A stretch of DNA of 64,000 nucleotides from an uncultured Collinsella sp. (GCA_958413895.1 CATYVQ010000001.1:136572-200571); one strand, 5' to 3'. Numbered from the stretch's first letter, positions 1 through 8,688 are shown. Notes: a model not told the origin generated them from the sequence alone. Translations and numbers: made by a program.

Positions 1-1136
1 GCCCCCAGACGCGTGGAGGTCTTACCGGTCACCACGGAGCCATCGGGCATGACCATGGCACCCACGGGACCACCCGTCAGCTGCTCCCTGGTGAGGGCCG
101 CCGAGCGCGCCGGTGAGTAGTTCTTATCGATGCCGGCTTTCTTCATAATAATCTTGAGACGGTCGACTTGCTCATCGCCCACGCCGGTACGGCGCACATT
201 TTCGACCGCGGTAAAGTAGCGGCGGACGATCTCCATCTTGGAAGCGTCGCGGCAGGCATCGTCATCGGTGATGGCAAAGCCGACCATATTGACGCCCATG
301 TCCGTAGGACTCTGGTAGGGGCTCTTGCCCAGGATCTTTTCCATCAGGGCACGGACTACCGGGAAGGCCTCGACGTCGCGGTTGTAGTTGACCGTGGTCT
401 TGTTGTAGGCCTCAAGGTGGAACGAATCGATGATATTGGCGTCGTCGAGGTCAGCCGTGGCGGCCTCGTAGGCAATATTGACCGGATGCGTCAGAGGAAG
501 ATTCCAGACCGGGAAGGTCTCAAACTTGGCATAGCCGGCGGCCGTGCCATGCTTGTGCTCGTGATAGAGCTGAGACAGGCAGGTGGCGAGCTTGCCCGAG
601 CCGGGGCCGGGTGCCGTCACGACAACGAGCGGACGCGTGGTCTCGACAAACTCGTTCTTGCCGTAGCCATCGTCGGACACGATCAGATCGACATCGTGCG
701 GATACCCCTCGATGGGATAGTGCAGCTTGGCGGGAATACCGAGCGCGTTCAGGCGGTTGCGGAACACATCGGCAGCAGGCTGGCCGGCGTACTGGGTGAT
801 GACCACAGCCGCGACGGCAAAGCCGTTGCCGCGGAACAGGTCAACCAGGCGCAGCACATCCTCGTCATAGGTAATGCCAAGGTCACCACGAGCCTTGTTT
901 TTCTCGATGTGGTTCGCGTTGATCGCGATGATAACCTCGACATCGTCGGCGATGCTCTTGAGCATGCGGAACTTGCTGTCCGGCTCAAAACCCGGCAGCA
1001 CGCGGCTCGCATGATAGTCATCGAACAGCTTACCGCCAAACTCCAAATAGAGCTTGCCACCAAACTGCGAGATGCGCTCCTTAATGTGAGCAGCCTGCAG
1101 CTCGATATACTTCGCGTTGTCGAAACCCTGGCGCAT
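1..1136 (-). CDS. DUF1846 family protein (3' end outside window)
   Basis: About 378 codons are readable on the minus strand from an ATG at 1136, and the frame is still open at base 1, so the C-terminus is missing. The start MRQGFDNAKYIELQ and the stretches FGGKLYLEFGGKLFDDYHASRV and VVTAPGPGSGKLATCLSQLY are typical of the DUF1846 family, which is usually about 500 residues long. The biochemical role is not established to my knowledge; the glycine-rich APGPGSGK stretch suggests nucleotide binding, which is inference. A GGGAG ribosome site lies upstream of the ATG. The 5' end faces the intergenic structured repeat at 1331-1489. Confidence 0.85.
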   Translation of the reverse strand, partial: MRQGFDNAKYIELQAAHIKERISQFGGKLYLEFGGKLFDDYHASRVLPGFEPDSKFRMLKSIADDVEVIIAINANHIEKNKARGDLGITYDEDVLRLVDLFRGNGFAVAAVVITQYAGQPAADVFRNRLNALGIPAKLHYPIEGYPHDVDLIVSDDGYGKNEFVETTRPLVVVTAPGPGSGKLATCLSQLYHEHKHGTAAGYAKFETFPVWNLPLTHPVNIAYEAATADLDDANIIDSFHLEAYNKTTVNYNRDVEAFPVVRALMEKILGKSPYQSPTDMGVNMVGFAITDDDACRDASKMEIVRRYFTAVENVRRTGVGDEQVDRLKIIMKKAGIDKNYSPARSAALTREQLTGGPVGAMVMPDGSVVTGKTSTRLG

Positions 1137-1330
1137 ATATGGCTCCCGTCCCGTTTCCATTTAATGTTCTAGGCGATTATAACGGAGCCCGCCCTCCCCG
1201 ATACCCAGACCATCAACAGGCACCAACCAAACACGCCCACCGCCCCAAACAATCTACCCCAAACGCACCACCCCACCACGCCAAGTTGGCGCAGAAACCA
1301 ACACTCCGCACCAACATCGGCAACATCGCA

Positions 1331-1489
1331 GGTGGAGCAAAAGTCAGCGAAAGCCCGCCAGAGCGAGCAAGGTGACGTGAAAGAGGAGGGCATGGGCCTT
1401 TTGGCCATGCCCGACGATTGAACGTCAGATTGCCGCTCTGGCGGGCCTGCAGCGTCGAGTGGTTCCGGCGTTTGGTAAAACGCCGGAAC
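1331..1489 (+). repeat. 159-nt structured intergenic element, copy A
   Basis: This element recurs at 49914-50072 on the other strand with the same length. In this orientation it has an outer stem (1353-1364 with 1434-1445, 12 bp), a bulged hairpin closed by GGGCAT/ATGCCC (around 1388-1412), a small GACG/CGTC hairpin, and a terminal 12-bp hairpin (1462-1489) with loop GGTA. The linker GAGCAAGGTGACGTGAAAG and the linker TGCAGCGTCGAG are conserved in both copies, while the stem bases differ with pairing kept. It occupies the gap between the DUF1846 gene and the arcD-like gene. The spurious ORFs crossing it should not be annotated. Confidence 0.85.
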
Positions 1490-1544
1490 ACAAGAGCGCC
1501 CCCTCCCGCGCACGGAACGGAAGGGGGCTAAAGGTAGGAGTCTA

Positions 1545-1628
1545 CCGGTGGGTTTACCCCACCGGACAGACGATGACCAGGTGATCCTCTACAGGATCGT
1601 CAAGGTTTCCGTGGGGTACCCGTTGGGT
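1545..1628 (-). terminator. Structured 3' region of the arcD-like gene
   Basis: Three short hairpins follow the arcD-like stop codon in the direction of transcription: GTACCC/GGGTAC next to the stop, GATCCT/AGGATC near 1583-1598, and CCGGTGGG/CCCACCGG at 1545-1565. None has a clear U tract, so this is a possible transcript end or 3' stabiliser, not a textbook terminator. Confidence 0.35.
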
Positions 1629-1630
1629 AC

Positions 1631-3109
1631 TTAGAGCAGCACGCAGGCGACGGTCAGGATGACGGCGCAGACGACGGAGAGAGCGACGATGAGCTTAAGG
1701 GCAAACTTGAGCCAGGTCGTCCACTCGATCTTGGCCAGAGCGAGACCGCCCATGATGGCGCCGGAGGTCGGGGTGAACAGGTTCACGACGCCGATGGCGG
1801 CGGAGAAGATCATGACCATGACCTCGGGCGAGAAGCCGAGCTTAACAGCCAGCGGTCCCATGATGGGCATGGAGACGGTGGCCATACCGGAGGTCGAGGG
1901 GATCAGGAAGGACAGGCCGAAGTAGACCAGGAAGCTCATGGGAGCGAAGATCACGCCGGACAGGCCAGCCAGGGCATTGGCGGCAGCGTCGAGGACGAAG
2001 ACGTCGAGGCCGGTGTTAGCCATGAGGACGGAGATACCACGGGCGAGGGCGATGACGAGAACAACGGACATCATGTCGGCAGCGCCGGTGATGAAGGTGT
2101 TAACGATCTGCTTCTCGGACAGGCCACCGATGATACCGATCAGGACGGCCATGAGGAAGAACCAGGTGGAAGCCTCGTCGAAGTACCACTGGCCAATGGG
2201 CAGGCCGGTGATCAGGGCAGACCAGCCCTGGACGACGGCGTTACCGTCGGCGTCGTAGACAGCGCCAGCGTCGAAGAAGTTGGCGACGCCCTCGTTGAGG
2301 TCGGCCAGCGGAATGAAGCCGACGATCATGACGACGAAGGTGAAGGCGAAGGCGATCAGAACACCCTTCTGACGACCGGTGAGCTTGACCTCCTTGTGGA
2401 CCTCGGAAGCAGCCTTGCCGTGAGCCTCTTCGGCGTCCTTGAGCTCCTGCATCGAAAGGATGGTGGAACCCTTGTCAGCCTTGACCTTCTTGGCATAGTT
2501 CATCACGAAGACGATGGACATAGCGGTAGTGACAATCCACAGGACGGCACCGAGGCCGATGATGATGGACTGGTTGACCTCAATGCCAACGCCGGTCAGA
2601 GCGTCGACGGCAGCGCCGACGGCGAACGGGTTAACCGTGGAGCCCAGGCAGCCGCAGCCAGCGCCGAGCAGGACGGTGGCGGCACCGACCATGGGGTCGA
2701 AGCCAGCGGCCATCATGGTAGCGGCGAGCAGGGCGTAGAAGGGAACGGTCTCCTCGCACATACCATAGGTGGTACCACCGAGGGAGAAGATGAGCATAAG
2801 GACAGGAACGAGCATGATCTCGTTGCCCTTAAGCTTCTGCACCAGAACGGCGATGCCGTTGTCCAGAGCGCCGGTCTCGGTCATCATGCCGAGGAAGCCG
2901 CCCAGGATCATAACGAAGAGGCAGACGGGCAGGGCGTCAGCGAAGCCCAGGATCGGGGCGGTGCAGAAATCGCTCAGACGGGCGGCAGTAACCGCGCCGC
3001 CGGACGTGCCGGAGACGATAACGGTAATCACTGCAACAATTGCCAGCAGAGCTAGAAGAATGGTGAACGATGAAGGCATACCGCGCTTTTTCTTAGCGGT
3101 CTCAGTCAT
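1631..3109 (-). CDS. arcD: YfcC-family arginine/ornithine antiporter-like permease
   Basis: A 492-residue polytopic membrane protein with about 12 hydrophobic segments, starting MTETAKKKRGMPSSFTI. It matches the YfcC/C4-dicarboxylate anaerobic carrier-like family, members of which act as the arginine/ornithine exchanger in several deiminase operons. The function is inferred from family and from its place directly downstream of arcB and arcA on the same strand. In-frame ATGs lie at 3118 and further upstream; 3109 was chosen because the GGGGGG ribosome site then has suitable spacing. It would import arginine and export ornithine at the cytoplasmic membrane. The gene symbol is tentative. Confidence 0.75.
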   Translation of the reverse strand: MTETAKKKRGMPSSFTILLALLAIVAVITVIVSGTSGGAVTAARLSDFCTAPILGFADALPVCLFVMILGGFLGMMTETGALDNGIAVLVQKLKGNEIMLVPVLMLIFSLGGTTYGMCEETVPFYALLAATMMAAGFDPMVGAATVLLGAGCGCLGSTVNPFAVGAAVDALTGVGIEVNQSIIIGLGAVLWIVTTAMSIVFVMNYAKKVKADKGSTILSMQELKDAEEAHGKAASEVHKEVKLTGRQKGVLIAFAFTFVVMIVGFIPLADLNEGVANFFDAGAVYDADGNAVVQGWSALITGLPIGQWYFDEASTWFFLMAVLIGIIGGLSEKQIVNTFITGAADMMSVVLVIALARGISVLMANTGLDVFVLDAAANALAGLSGVIFAPMSFLVYFGLSFLIPSTSGMATVSMPIMGPLAVKLGFSPEVMVMIFSAAIGVVNLFTPTSGAIMGGLALAKIEWTTWLKFALKLIVALSVVCAVILTVACVLL

Positions 3110-3209
3110 GGTTCTCATCCCCCCTTCATAAATCATTTAACTTTCTCGCGCGAAGCGGATCTTCCGTGCCGTGCCCACCGCCCGACGCGAGATATTTACC
3201 AGACAAAGC

Positions 3210-3241
3210 CGCTCGGGGTGTGTAGCAAGACACCCCGAGCG
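3210..3241 (-). terminator. Hairpin between arcB and the arcD-like gene
   Basis: An 11-bp perfect stem GCTCGGGGTGT/ACACCCCGAGC lies just after the arcB stop. The downstream tail is only weakly T-rich (GGCTTTGTC), so it may end part of the transcripts or protect the arcB 3' end instead of terminating fully. Confidence 0.55.
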
Positions 3242-3256
3242 AGATGCTAGATGCTC

Positions 3257-4252
3257 TTACTTGAGCGTGGCGTACATGACAGCCTTGATGGTGTGCATGC
3301 GGTTCTCGGCCTCGTCGAAGACCTTGGAAGCGGGGCTCTCGAAGACCTCGTCGGTGACCTCCTGCTCGGTGATGCCGAACTGCTCGCACTTCTCGGCGCC
3401 AATCGTGGTGTTGGTGTCGTGGAAGCTGGGCAGGCAGTGCAGGAAGATGGCACCCGGGTTGGCCATAGCCATGACCTCGGAGGTAACGCGATACGGAGTG
3501 AGCTGAGCGATGCGCTCGGCCCAAACCTCGTCGGGCTCGCCCATGGAGACCCACACGTCGGTGTAGATAACGTCGGCACCGGTGACGCCGTCCTTGACGT
3601 CGGTGGTCAGCTTGATGGTGCAGCCGTTGGCCTCGGCGATGGGCTTGCAGGCCTCGATGACGTCGTCAGCGGGCATGCACTCCTCGGGACCGCAGGCCAC
3701 GAAATTCATACCGAGCTTGGAGCAGACAACCATGAGGGAGCGAGCAACGTTGTTCTTGCAGTCGCCCATGAAGACGAGGGTCTTGCCCTTGATGTCGTAG
3801 TTGAAGTTCTCCTGGACGGTCAGGATGTCGGCGAGCATCTGGGTGGGATGCCACTCAGTGGTCAGGCCGTTCCACACGGGCACGCCGGACTTAGCAGCGA
3901 GCTCCTCGACGTCGTCCTGGGCAAAGCCACGGAACTCGATGCCGTCATACATGCGGCCAAGAACGCGGGCGGTGTCCTCGATGGACTCCTTCTTGCCCAT
4001 CTGCGACGAACCGGGATCGAGATAGGTCACGCCCATGCCCAGGTCCATGCCGCCGACCTCGAAGGCGCAGCGGGTACGAGTGGAGGTCTTCTGGAAGAGC
4101 AGAACGATGTTCTTGCCCTCGAGATAGCGGTGCGGAACGCCAGCGCGCTTCATATCCTTGAAGTTCTTGGAGAGCTTGAGCAGGTGCTCGATCTCCTCGG
4201 TGGTGAGGTCGAGAAGCTTGAGGAAGCTACGGCCGGAGAGGTTAACACCCAT
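3257..4252 (-). CDS. arcB: Ornithine carbamoyltransferase (catabolic)
   Basis: A 331-residue protein of the usual length for this family. It carries the carbamoyl-phosphate motif STRTR at residues 57-61, the HPTQ stretch (EWHPTQMLADILT) and the ornithine loop HCLP near the C-terminal third. In the deiminase pathway it converts citrulline plus phosphate to ornithine and carbamoyl phosphate. It lies downstream of arcA and upstream of the arcD-like permease, all minus strand. The ribosome site is GAAAGGA before ATG. The catabolic direction is inferred from the neighbours, not from residues. No carbamate kinase gene is present in this window. Confidence 0.95.
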   Translation of the reverse strand: MGVNLSGRSFLKLLDLTTEEIEHLLKLSKNFKDMKRAGVPHRYLEGKNIVLLFQKTSTRTRCAFEVGGMDLGMGVTYLDPGSSQMGKKESIEDTARVLGRMYDGIEFRGFAQDDVEELAAKSGVPVWNGLTTEWHPTQMLADILTVQENFNYDIKGKTLVFMGDCKNNVARSLMVVCSKLGMNFVACGPEECMPADDVIEACKPIAEANGCTIKLTTDVKDGVTGADVIYTDVWVSMGEPDEVWAERIAQLTPYRVTSEVMAMANPGAIFLHCLPSFHDTNTTIGAEKCEQFGITEQEVTDEVFESPASKVFDEAENRMHTIKAVMYATLK

Positions 4253-4297
4253 GGTTCGATTCCTTTCGAAGAAATGAATTACGTAAATATTAGTGTT

Positions 4298-4345
4298 GCC
4301 CGTTTAACGGGCGAAGCCGGTGCGGTTGTAGGGGGACCGCACCGG
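4298..4345 (-). promoter_or_regulatory. Two intercistronic hairpins between arcA and arcB
   Basis: Reading towards arcB, CCGGTGCGGT/ACCGCACCGG (4317-4345) is followed by GCCCGTTAAACGGGC (4298-4312). Neither has a U tract. They probably mark an RNA processing or stability site that adjusts arcA relative to arcB; partial termination is possible. Confidence 0.5.
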
Positions 4346-4357
4346 AAACGGAAAGAC

Positions 4358-5599
4358 TTAGAGGTCCTCGCGCCAGAAGGGCATGCTCATGCAGCGCGGG
4401 CCGCCGCGGCCGCGGGAGAGCTCGGCGGAGGGCACGACGAGAAGGTCCAGGCCCTCCTTGTACAGCACGTCGTTGGTGACGGTGTTGCGGGCGTAGACGC
4501 AGATCTTGCCGGGCTCGACGCACAGGGTGTTGGAGCCGTCGTTCCACTGCTCGCGGGAGGCCGCGATCGGGTCGCCGCCGCCGCAGGGGATCAGCTTGAC
4601 CTGGTCGACGCCGGTGGCGTCCTCCAGGACGTGCTCGAGGGTGTCCTCGATCAGGCGGATGTTCACGTCGCCCGGGTTCTTGCCGGCGGTCAGCTCGTAG
4701 ACGCGCAGGGTGCCCATGATGGCGGGGTGGATCGTGAACTTATCGACGTCGATCTGGGTGAAGACCGTGTCGAGGTGCATGAAGGCGCGCGAGACCGGGA
4801 TGTCGAAGGCCAGGATGCGCTCGACCTTGGAGTCGGAGTTCCAGAAGATGTTCTGGGCCATGACGTCGATCGCGGCGGCCTGGGTGCGCTGGGAGATGCC
4901 GACGGCGAGGGTCTTCTCGTTGATGTTCAGCACGTCGCCGCCCTCGGTGTGGAACTGGCAGTCGCGGCGGAAGTACAGCGAGACGTCCTTGTAGTCGGGG
5001 TGGTACTTGAAGATGTACTTGCCGTACAGGGTCTCGCGGTTGCGGGTGACCGAGTACATGCGGTTGAGGTTGACGCCCTCGCCGACGACCGCGAACGGGT
5101 CGCGGGTGAAGTAGAGGTTGGGCATCGGGTCGATGATCAGGTCGGACTCGGACTCGGAGTTGACCAGGGAGTCGAGGGTCGTGGACGCCGTGAGGGGCAT
5201 CTCGATCTCGGACTTGGTCATGCCGGCCATGGTCTTCTTGACGAACTCGAGGTTGTCCTCGATGGAGTCCAGCTTCTCGCGGACGATCTGCGGCATGTGC
5301 TGGCCGCGGATGCCTGCCTCGGCGATGTACTGGTCGGTGAACTCGGCGCGGGCGCCGGGGACCTGGTCGAACACCTCGGCGACGAGGTTCTCGAGATAGA
5401 GGACCTCCACGCCCTGGTCCCTCAGGATCTGGGCGAAGGTGTCGTGCTCCCGCTGCGCGACCTCCAGGAACGGGACGTCGTCGAACAGGAGTCGCTCGAG
5501 CTCGTCGGGCGGCAGGTTGAGGAGCTCGTCGCCGGGACGGTGCAGGCAGACCTTCCTGAGCTTGCCGATCTCGGAAGGCACGTGCAGACCTTTCGTCAT
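4358..5599 (-). CDS. arcA: Arginine deiminase, copy 1
   Basis: A 413-residue protein, the usual family length, starting MTKGLHVPSEIGKLR. It contains FTRDPF, the guanidino-binding stretch HTEGGDVLNI and the C-terminal catalytic cysteine in RGGPRCMSMPFWRED (Cys403). It hydrolyses arginine to citrulline and ammonia in the cytoplasm, the first step of the deiminase pathway. The coding sequence is identical at DNA level to the copy at 7447-8688; only the stop codon differs (TAA here, TAG there). An AGGAGG site sits only two bases before ATG. It is the first gene of the arcA-arcB-arcD block. Confidence 0.97.
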   Translation of the reverse strand: MTKGLHVPSEIGKLRKVCLHRPGDELLNLPPDELERLLFDDVPFLEVAQREHDTFAQILRDQGVEVLYLENLVAEVFDQVPGARAEFTDQYIAEAGIRGQHMPQIVREKLDSIEDNLEFVKKTMAGMTKSEIEMPLTASTTLDSLVNSESESDLIIDPMPNLYFTRDPFAVVGEGVNLNRMYSVTRNRETLYGKYIFKYHPDYKDVSLYFRRDCQFHTEGGDVLNINEKTLAVGISQRTQAAAIDVMAQNIFWNSDSKVERILAFDIPVSRAFMHLDTVFTQIDVDKFTIHPAIMGTLRVYELTAGKNPGDVNIRLIEDTLEHVLEDATGVDQVKLIPCGGGDPIAASREQWNDGSNTLCVEPGKICVYARNTVTNDVLYKEGLDLLVVPSAELSRGRGGPRCMSMPFWREDL

Positions 5600-5750
5600 G
5601 GCCTCCTACCTTTCTTTCGGGCCCTTGTCAGGGCCGATTCGTTAGCGCCCCTCCGTGTGAGGCGTTATTGCTGACGATATATTTATATCCAAAATCAGCC
5701 CATACTTCCACCTTGCCCCCGAACGGTTTTTTATAGGGGGTGAACGGCAT
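5600..5750 (-). promoter_or_regulatory. arcA copy 1 promoter with 21-bp-spaced activator-like repeats
   Basis: On the minus strand there is TATAAA (5682-5687) and, 18 bp upstream, GTGGAA (5706-5711). Nine bp further upstream begins CCGTTC (5721-5726), repeated exactly 21 bp away (5742-5747). The same elements with identical spacing occur before arcA copy 2, although the bases between them differ. Two direct repeats on one DNA face next to a poor -35 box suggest an activator that binds as a dimer. The regulator is unknown. Confidence 0.6.
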
Positions 5751-6085
5751 ACACATATACTTCACGCATGGCACACTTCATCTTAATAAAGCGTATTTAC
5801 GTGCTTAAACGCGTTTTCAATCCTAAAATCAAATGGAACTTAACTTTGTTAAACCATCCTCAAATTGCATATTTCCACTAAAGCTATGAATAGAATTAGC
5901 GGTTCATACCGCGTCTCAACCATTTTCATTTTTATTCAGAAAAAAGTTTGTCCTATTCATTTCTGGTAAATAAATTACCGTTTACCAGACGCTTGATACC
6001 GTTCACCGGAAACTCAGTATAAGGCCCAGCGGATACCGGCTCGCTTTACGGCCCCATTTGTAACAACTTGACTTCTCGGTATAGA
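5751..6085. other. AT-rich gene-free stretch with palindromes
   Basis: No credible gene is present. Visible structure: GCGGT-TCAT-ACCGC near 5899-5912; CTGGTAAA/TTTACCAG inverted repeat at 5963-5988; and another pair of CCGTTY half-sites exactly 21 bp apart on the plus strand (5978-5983 and 5999-6004), resembling those at the arcA promoters. Several TATTCA half-sites could be read as arginine-repressor-like, but no full operator is convincing. Confidence 0.4.
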
Positions 6086-6123
6086 AAAACGGACCCGCTT
6101 CACTAGGGAAACGGGTCCGTTTT
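6086..6123 (-). terminator. Bidirectional terminator after the aminotransferase
   Basis: An 11-bp stem AAACGGACCCG/CGGGTCCGTTT. In the minus direction it ends the aminotransferase transcript and is followed by TTTTTCT; T-rich bases also follow on the plus strand. Confidence 0.8.
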
Positions 6124-6172
6124 CGATTATCTTTGGCCAATTTAGATAAGGCCATCGAAGATCATCGGAATC

Positions 6173-7297
6173 CTAGCGATCAAACTCCGCCAGTGCCTCG
6201 CCCAAAAGCCTCAGGCCCTCACGCAGAACGTCCTCGCTCGCGCAGTAGCCCAGGCGTGCGCCACAGGGAAGCTCAAAGCGGCTGCCGGGTACCAGCAGCA
6301 CTCCCCTCTCGGACAGCAGGCGCTTGCAGAACCCCTCGTCATCCTCGGGAATATCAAGCTGGATAAATGAGGTGGACACGCCCTGCGGCGCCGTCCAGGA
6401 AACGCGGTGCTGCGTATCGATCCAAGCCTGCGCGATATCGCAGTTGCCAAACACGATCTTGCGATTGCGCTCGAGGATCTTGTCCTTGTGCTCAAGCACA
6501 TAGGTCGCCAGGGCATCGTTGAACACGCCGCCGCAGATCATGGTGTAATCGCGATAGGTACGGATGCGGTTGGACACCTCTTCGTCGGCCACGACCCAGC
6601 CCGCGCGGGCCGCAGGCGTCGAGTAAGTCTTAGACACCGAGTTGGTGACGATGGCTTTCTCGTACACATCGGCCATCGACATGAAGGACTCGGTGTTCTC
6701 GAGGGGCAAGTACACCTCGTCGCACAGCACATAGGCGCCCACCGAGCGGGCGATCTCGGCAATCTGTCCGAGCGTATCGGCATCAAGCACCGTACCGATG
6801 GGGTTCGATGCGTTGTTGATGCAGATGAGCCTGGTATTGGGACGGACCAAGCGCTTGAGTTCCTCGATATCGGGCTTCCAGCCGAGTTCCTCGCGAAGCT
6901 CCCAATACTCGACCTCGGCGCCCAGCGTGCGCGGAATCTCGTAGAGCGGCGCGTAGGTGGGCCACTCGGCGATAACATGGTCGCCGGGCTCGACCACAGC
7001 CATGATGGCGTTGAGGTTAGCGCCCGTGCAGCCATTGGTCTGCAGAATGTGATCGGGATTGACCTCGCGACGATACAGCTTGGCAACCTCGGCCTTAAAC
7101 TCCGGCGAGCCCTCGATCCAGCCGTAGTTCATCTTCTCGCGGTCCAGGCGCTCGTAGAACGTGGCGCCGTCCTGCTCATCGAGCGCGCGCAGCTCGCCCA
7201 TGGTGAGCGACGAGATCGTCGACTGGGCGATGTCCCACGTGGCACTCTTCTCCCAAACGTTGAGCCATTCCTCAACGCCAATCGTCTTGATGTCCAT
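6173..7297 (-). CDS. PLP-dependent aminotransferase, class I/II
   Basis: A 374-residue fold-type I aminotransferase. It contains the conserved NNASNPIGTVL stretch, the aspartate of LCDEVY, and the likely Schiff-base lysine in SVSKTYSTPAARAGW. The start MDIKTIGVEEW at 7297 has AAGGAG seven bases upstream; a longer frame to 7351 has no ribosome site. It lies between the two identical arcA genes, so a role in arginine-derived nitrogen metabolism is possible, but the substrate cannot be read from sequence. Recombination between the arcA copies would delete it. Confidence 0.85.
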   Translation of the reverse strand: MDIKTIGVEEWLNVWEKSATWDIAQSTISSLTMGELRALDEQDGATFYERLDREKMNYGWIEGSPEFKAEVAKLYRREVNPDHILQTNGCTGANLNAIMAVVEPGDHVIAEWPTYAPLYEIPRTLGAEVEYWELREELGWKPDIEELKRLVRPNTRLICINNASNPIGTVLDADTLGQIAEIARSVGAYVLCDEVYLPLENTESFMSMADVYEKAIVTNSVSKTYSTPAARAGWVVADEEVSNRIRTYRDYTMICGGVFNDALATYVLEHKDKILERNRKIVFGNCDIAQAWIDTQHRVSWTAPQGVSTSFIQLDIPEDDEGFCKRLLSERGVLLVPGSRFELPCGARLGYCASEDVLREGLRLLGEALAEFDR

Positions 7298-7352
7298 GGC
7301 CAAGCTCCTTACAAAAGCAGTCATCCAATCGTGTTGACGTTCCTCATACAAG

Positions 7353-7386
7353 ATTGGGGCGGTGCGAAAACCCGCACCGCCCCAAT
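7353..7386 (-). terminator. Strong hairpin after arcA copy 2
   Basis: A 14-bp perfect stem ATTGGGGCGGTGCG/CGCACCGCCCCAAT follows the second arcA. The tail has little U tract. It separates arcA copy 2 from the aminotransferase and so likely makes copy 2 monocistronic. Confidence 0.6.
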
Positions 7387-7446
7387 GGGAGACATCTAAT
7401 GGCAGCTAGATGTATATATTATGACCTGTACGGGTCCTTGAAGACC

Positions 7447-8688
7447 CTAGAGGTCCTCGCGCCAGAAGGGCATGCTCATGCAGCGCGGGCCGCCGCGGCC
7501 GCGGGAGAGCTCGGCGGAGGGCACGACGAGAAGGTCCAGGCCCTCCTTGTACAGCACGTCGTTGGTGACGGTGTTGCGGGCGTAGACGCAGATCTTGCCG
7601 GGCTCGACGCACAGGGTGTTGGAGCCGTCGTTCCACTGCTCGCGGGAGGCCGCGATCGGGTCGCCGCCGCCGCAGGGGATCAGCTTGACCTGGTCGACGC
7701 CGGTGGCGTCCTCCAGGACGTGCTCGAGGGTGTCCTCGATCAGGCGGATGTTCACGTCGCCCGGGTTCTTGCCGGCGGTCAGCTCGTAGACGCGCAGGGT
7801 GCCCATGATGGCGGGGTGGATCGTGAACTTATCGACGTCGATCTGGGTGAAGACCGTGTCGAGGTGCATGAAGGCGCGCGAGACCGGGATGTCGAAGGCC
7901 AGGATGCGCTCGACCTTGGAGTCGGAGTTCCAGAAGATGTTCTGGGCCATGACGTCGATCGCGGCGGCCTGGGTGCGCTGGGAGATGCCGACGGCGAGGG
8001 TCTTCTCGTTGATGTTCAGCACGTCGCCGCCCTCGGTGTGGAACTGGCAGTCGCGGCGGAAGTACAGCGAGACGTCCTTGTAGTCGGGGTGGTACTTGAA
8101 GATGTACTTGCCGTACAGGGTCTCGCGGTTGCGGGTGACCGAGTACATGCGGTTGAGGTTGACGCCCTCGCCGACGACCGCGAACGGGTCGCGGGTGAAG
8201 TAGAGGTTGGGCATCGGGTCGATGATCAGGTCGGACTCGGACTCGGAGTTGACCAGGGAGTCGAGGGTCGTGGACGCCGTGAGGGGCATCTCGATCTCGG
8301 ACTTGGTCATGCCGGCCATGGTCTTCTTGACGAACTCGAGGTTGTCCTCGATGGAGTCCAGCTTCTCGCGGACGATCTGCGGCATGTGCTGGCCGCGGAT
8401 GCCTGCCTCGGCGATGTACTGGTCGGTGAACTCGGCGCGGGCGCCGGGGACCTGGTCGAACACCTCGGCGACGAGGTTCTCGAGATAGAGGACCTCCACG
8501 CCCTGGTCCCTCAGGATCTGGGCGAAGGTGTCGTGCTCCCGCTGCGCGACCTCCAGGAACGGGACGTCGTCGAACAGGAGTCGCTCGAGCTCGTCGGGCG
8601 GCAGGTTGAGGAGCTCGTCGCCGGGACGGTGCAGGCAGACCTTCCTGAGCTTGCCGATCTCGGAAGGCACGTGCAGACCTTTCGTCAT
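7447..8688 (-). CDS. arcA: Arginine deiminase, copy 2
   Basis: Same 413-residue protein as copy 1. DNA identity with copy 1 runs from the stop codon through the ribosome site, about 1265 bp (7448-8712 against 4359-5623), with a constant offset of 3089 bp. Outside that block the flanks diverge quickly: downstream there is no arcB but a strong hairpin, and upstream only promoter elements are conserved. Catalytic cysteine and substrate motifs are intact, so it should be active. Identical coding DNA between diverged flanks points to gene conversion or a very recent duplication. Confidence 0.97.
   Translation of the reverse strand: MTKGLHVPSEIGKLRKVCLHRPGDELLNLPPDELERLLFDDVPFLEVAQREHDTFAQILRDQGVEVLYLENLVAEVFDQVPGARAEFTDQYIAEAGIRGQHMPQIVREKLDSIEDNLEFVKKTMAGMTKSEIEMPLTASTTLDSLVNSESESDLIIDPMPNLYFTRDPFAVVGEGVNLNRMYSVTRNRETLYGKYIFKYHPDYKDVSLYFRRDCQFHTEGGDVLNINEKTLAVGISQRTQAAAIDVMAQNIFWNSDSKVERILAFDIPVSRAFMHLDTVFTQIDVDKFTIHPAIMGTLRVYELTAGKNPGDVNIRLIEDTLEHVLEDATGVDQVKLIPCGGGDPIAASREQWNDGSNTLCVEPGKICVYARNTVTNDVLYKEGLDLLVVPSAELSRGRGGPRCMSMPFWREDL

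Noticed and set aside
1169..1513. ORF with RPMPSSFTSPCSL across the structured repeat
   Set aside because: The same peptide arises in both repeat copies because of the conserved RNA-like sequence; frames differ beyond it and no ribosome site is present.
3251..5674. 807-codon plus-strand ORF opposite arcB and arcA
   Set aside because: It is antisense to two clear enzymes and shows Val/Asp/Leu-rich low-complexity sequence typical of mirror frames in GC-rich DNA.
5880..5975. Arginine-repressor box near arcA
   Set aside because: Several TATTCA half-sites occur, but no full palindrome fits the consensus, and AT-rich DNA gives such half-sites by chance.
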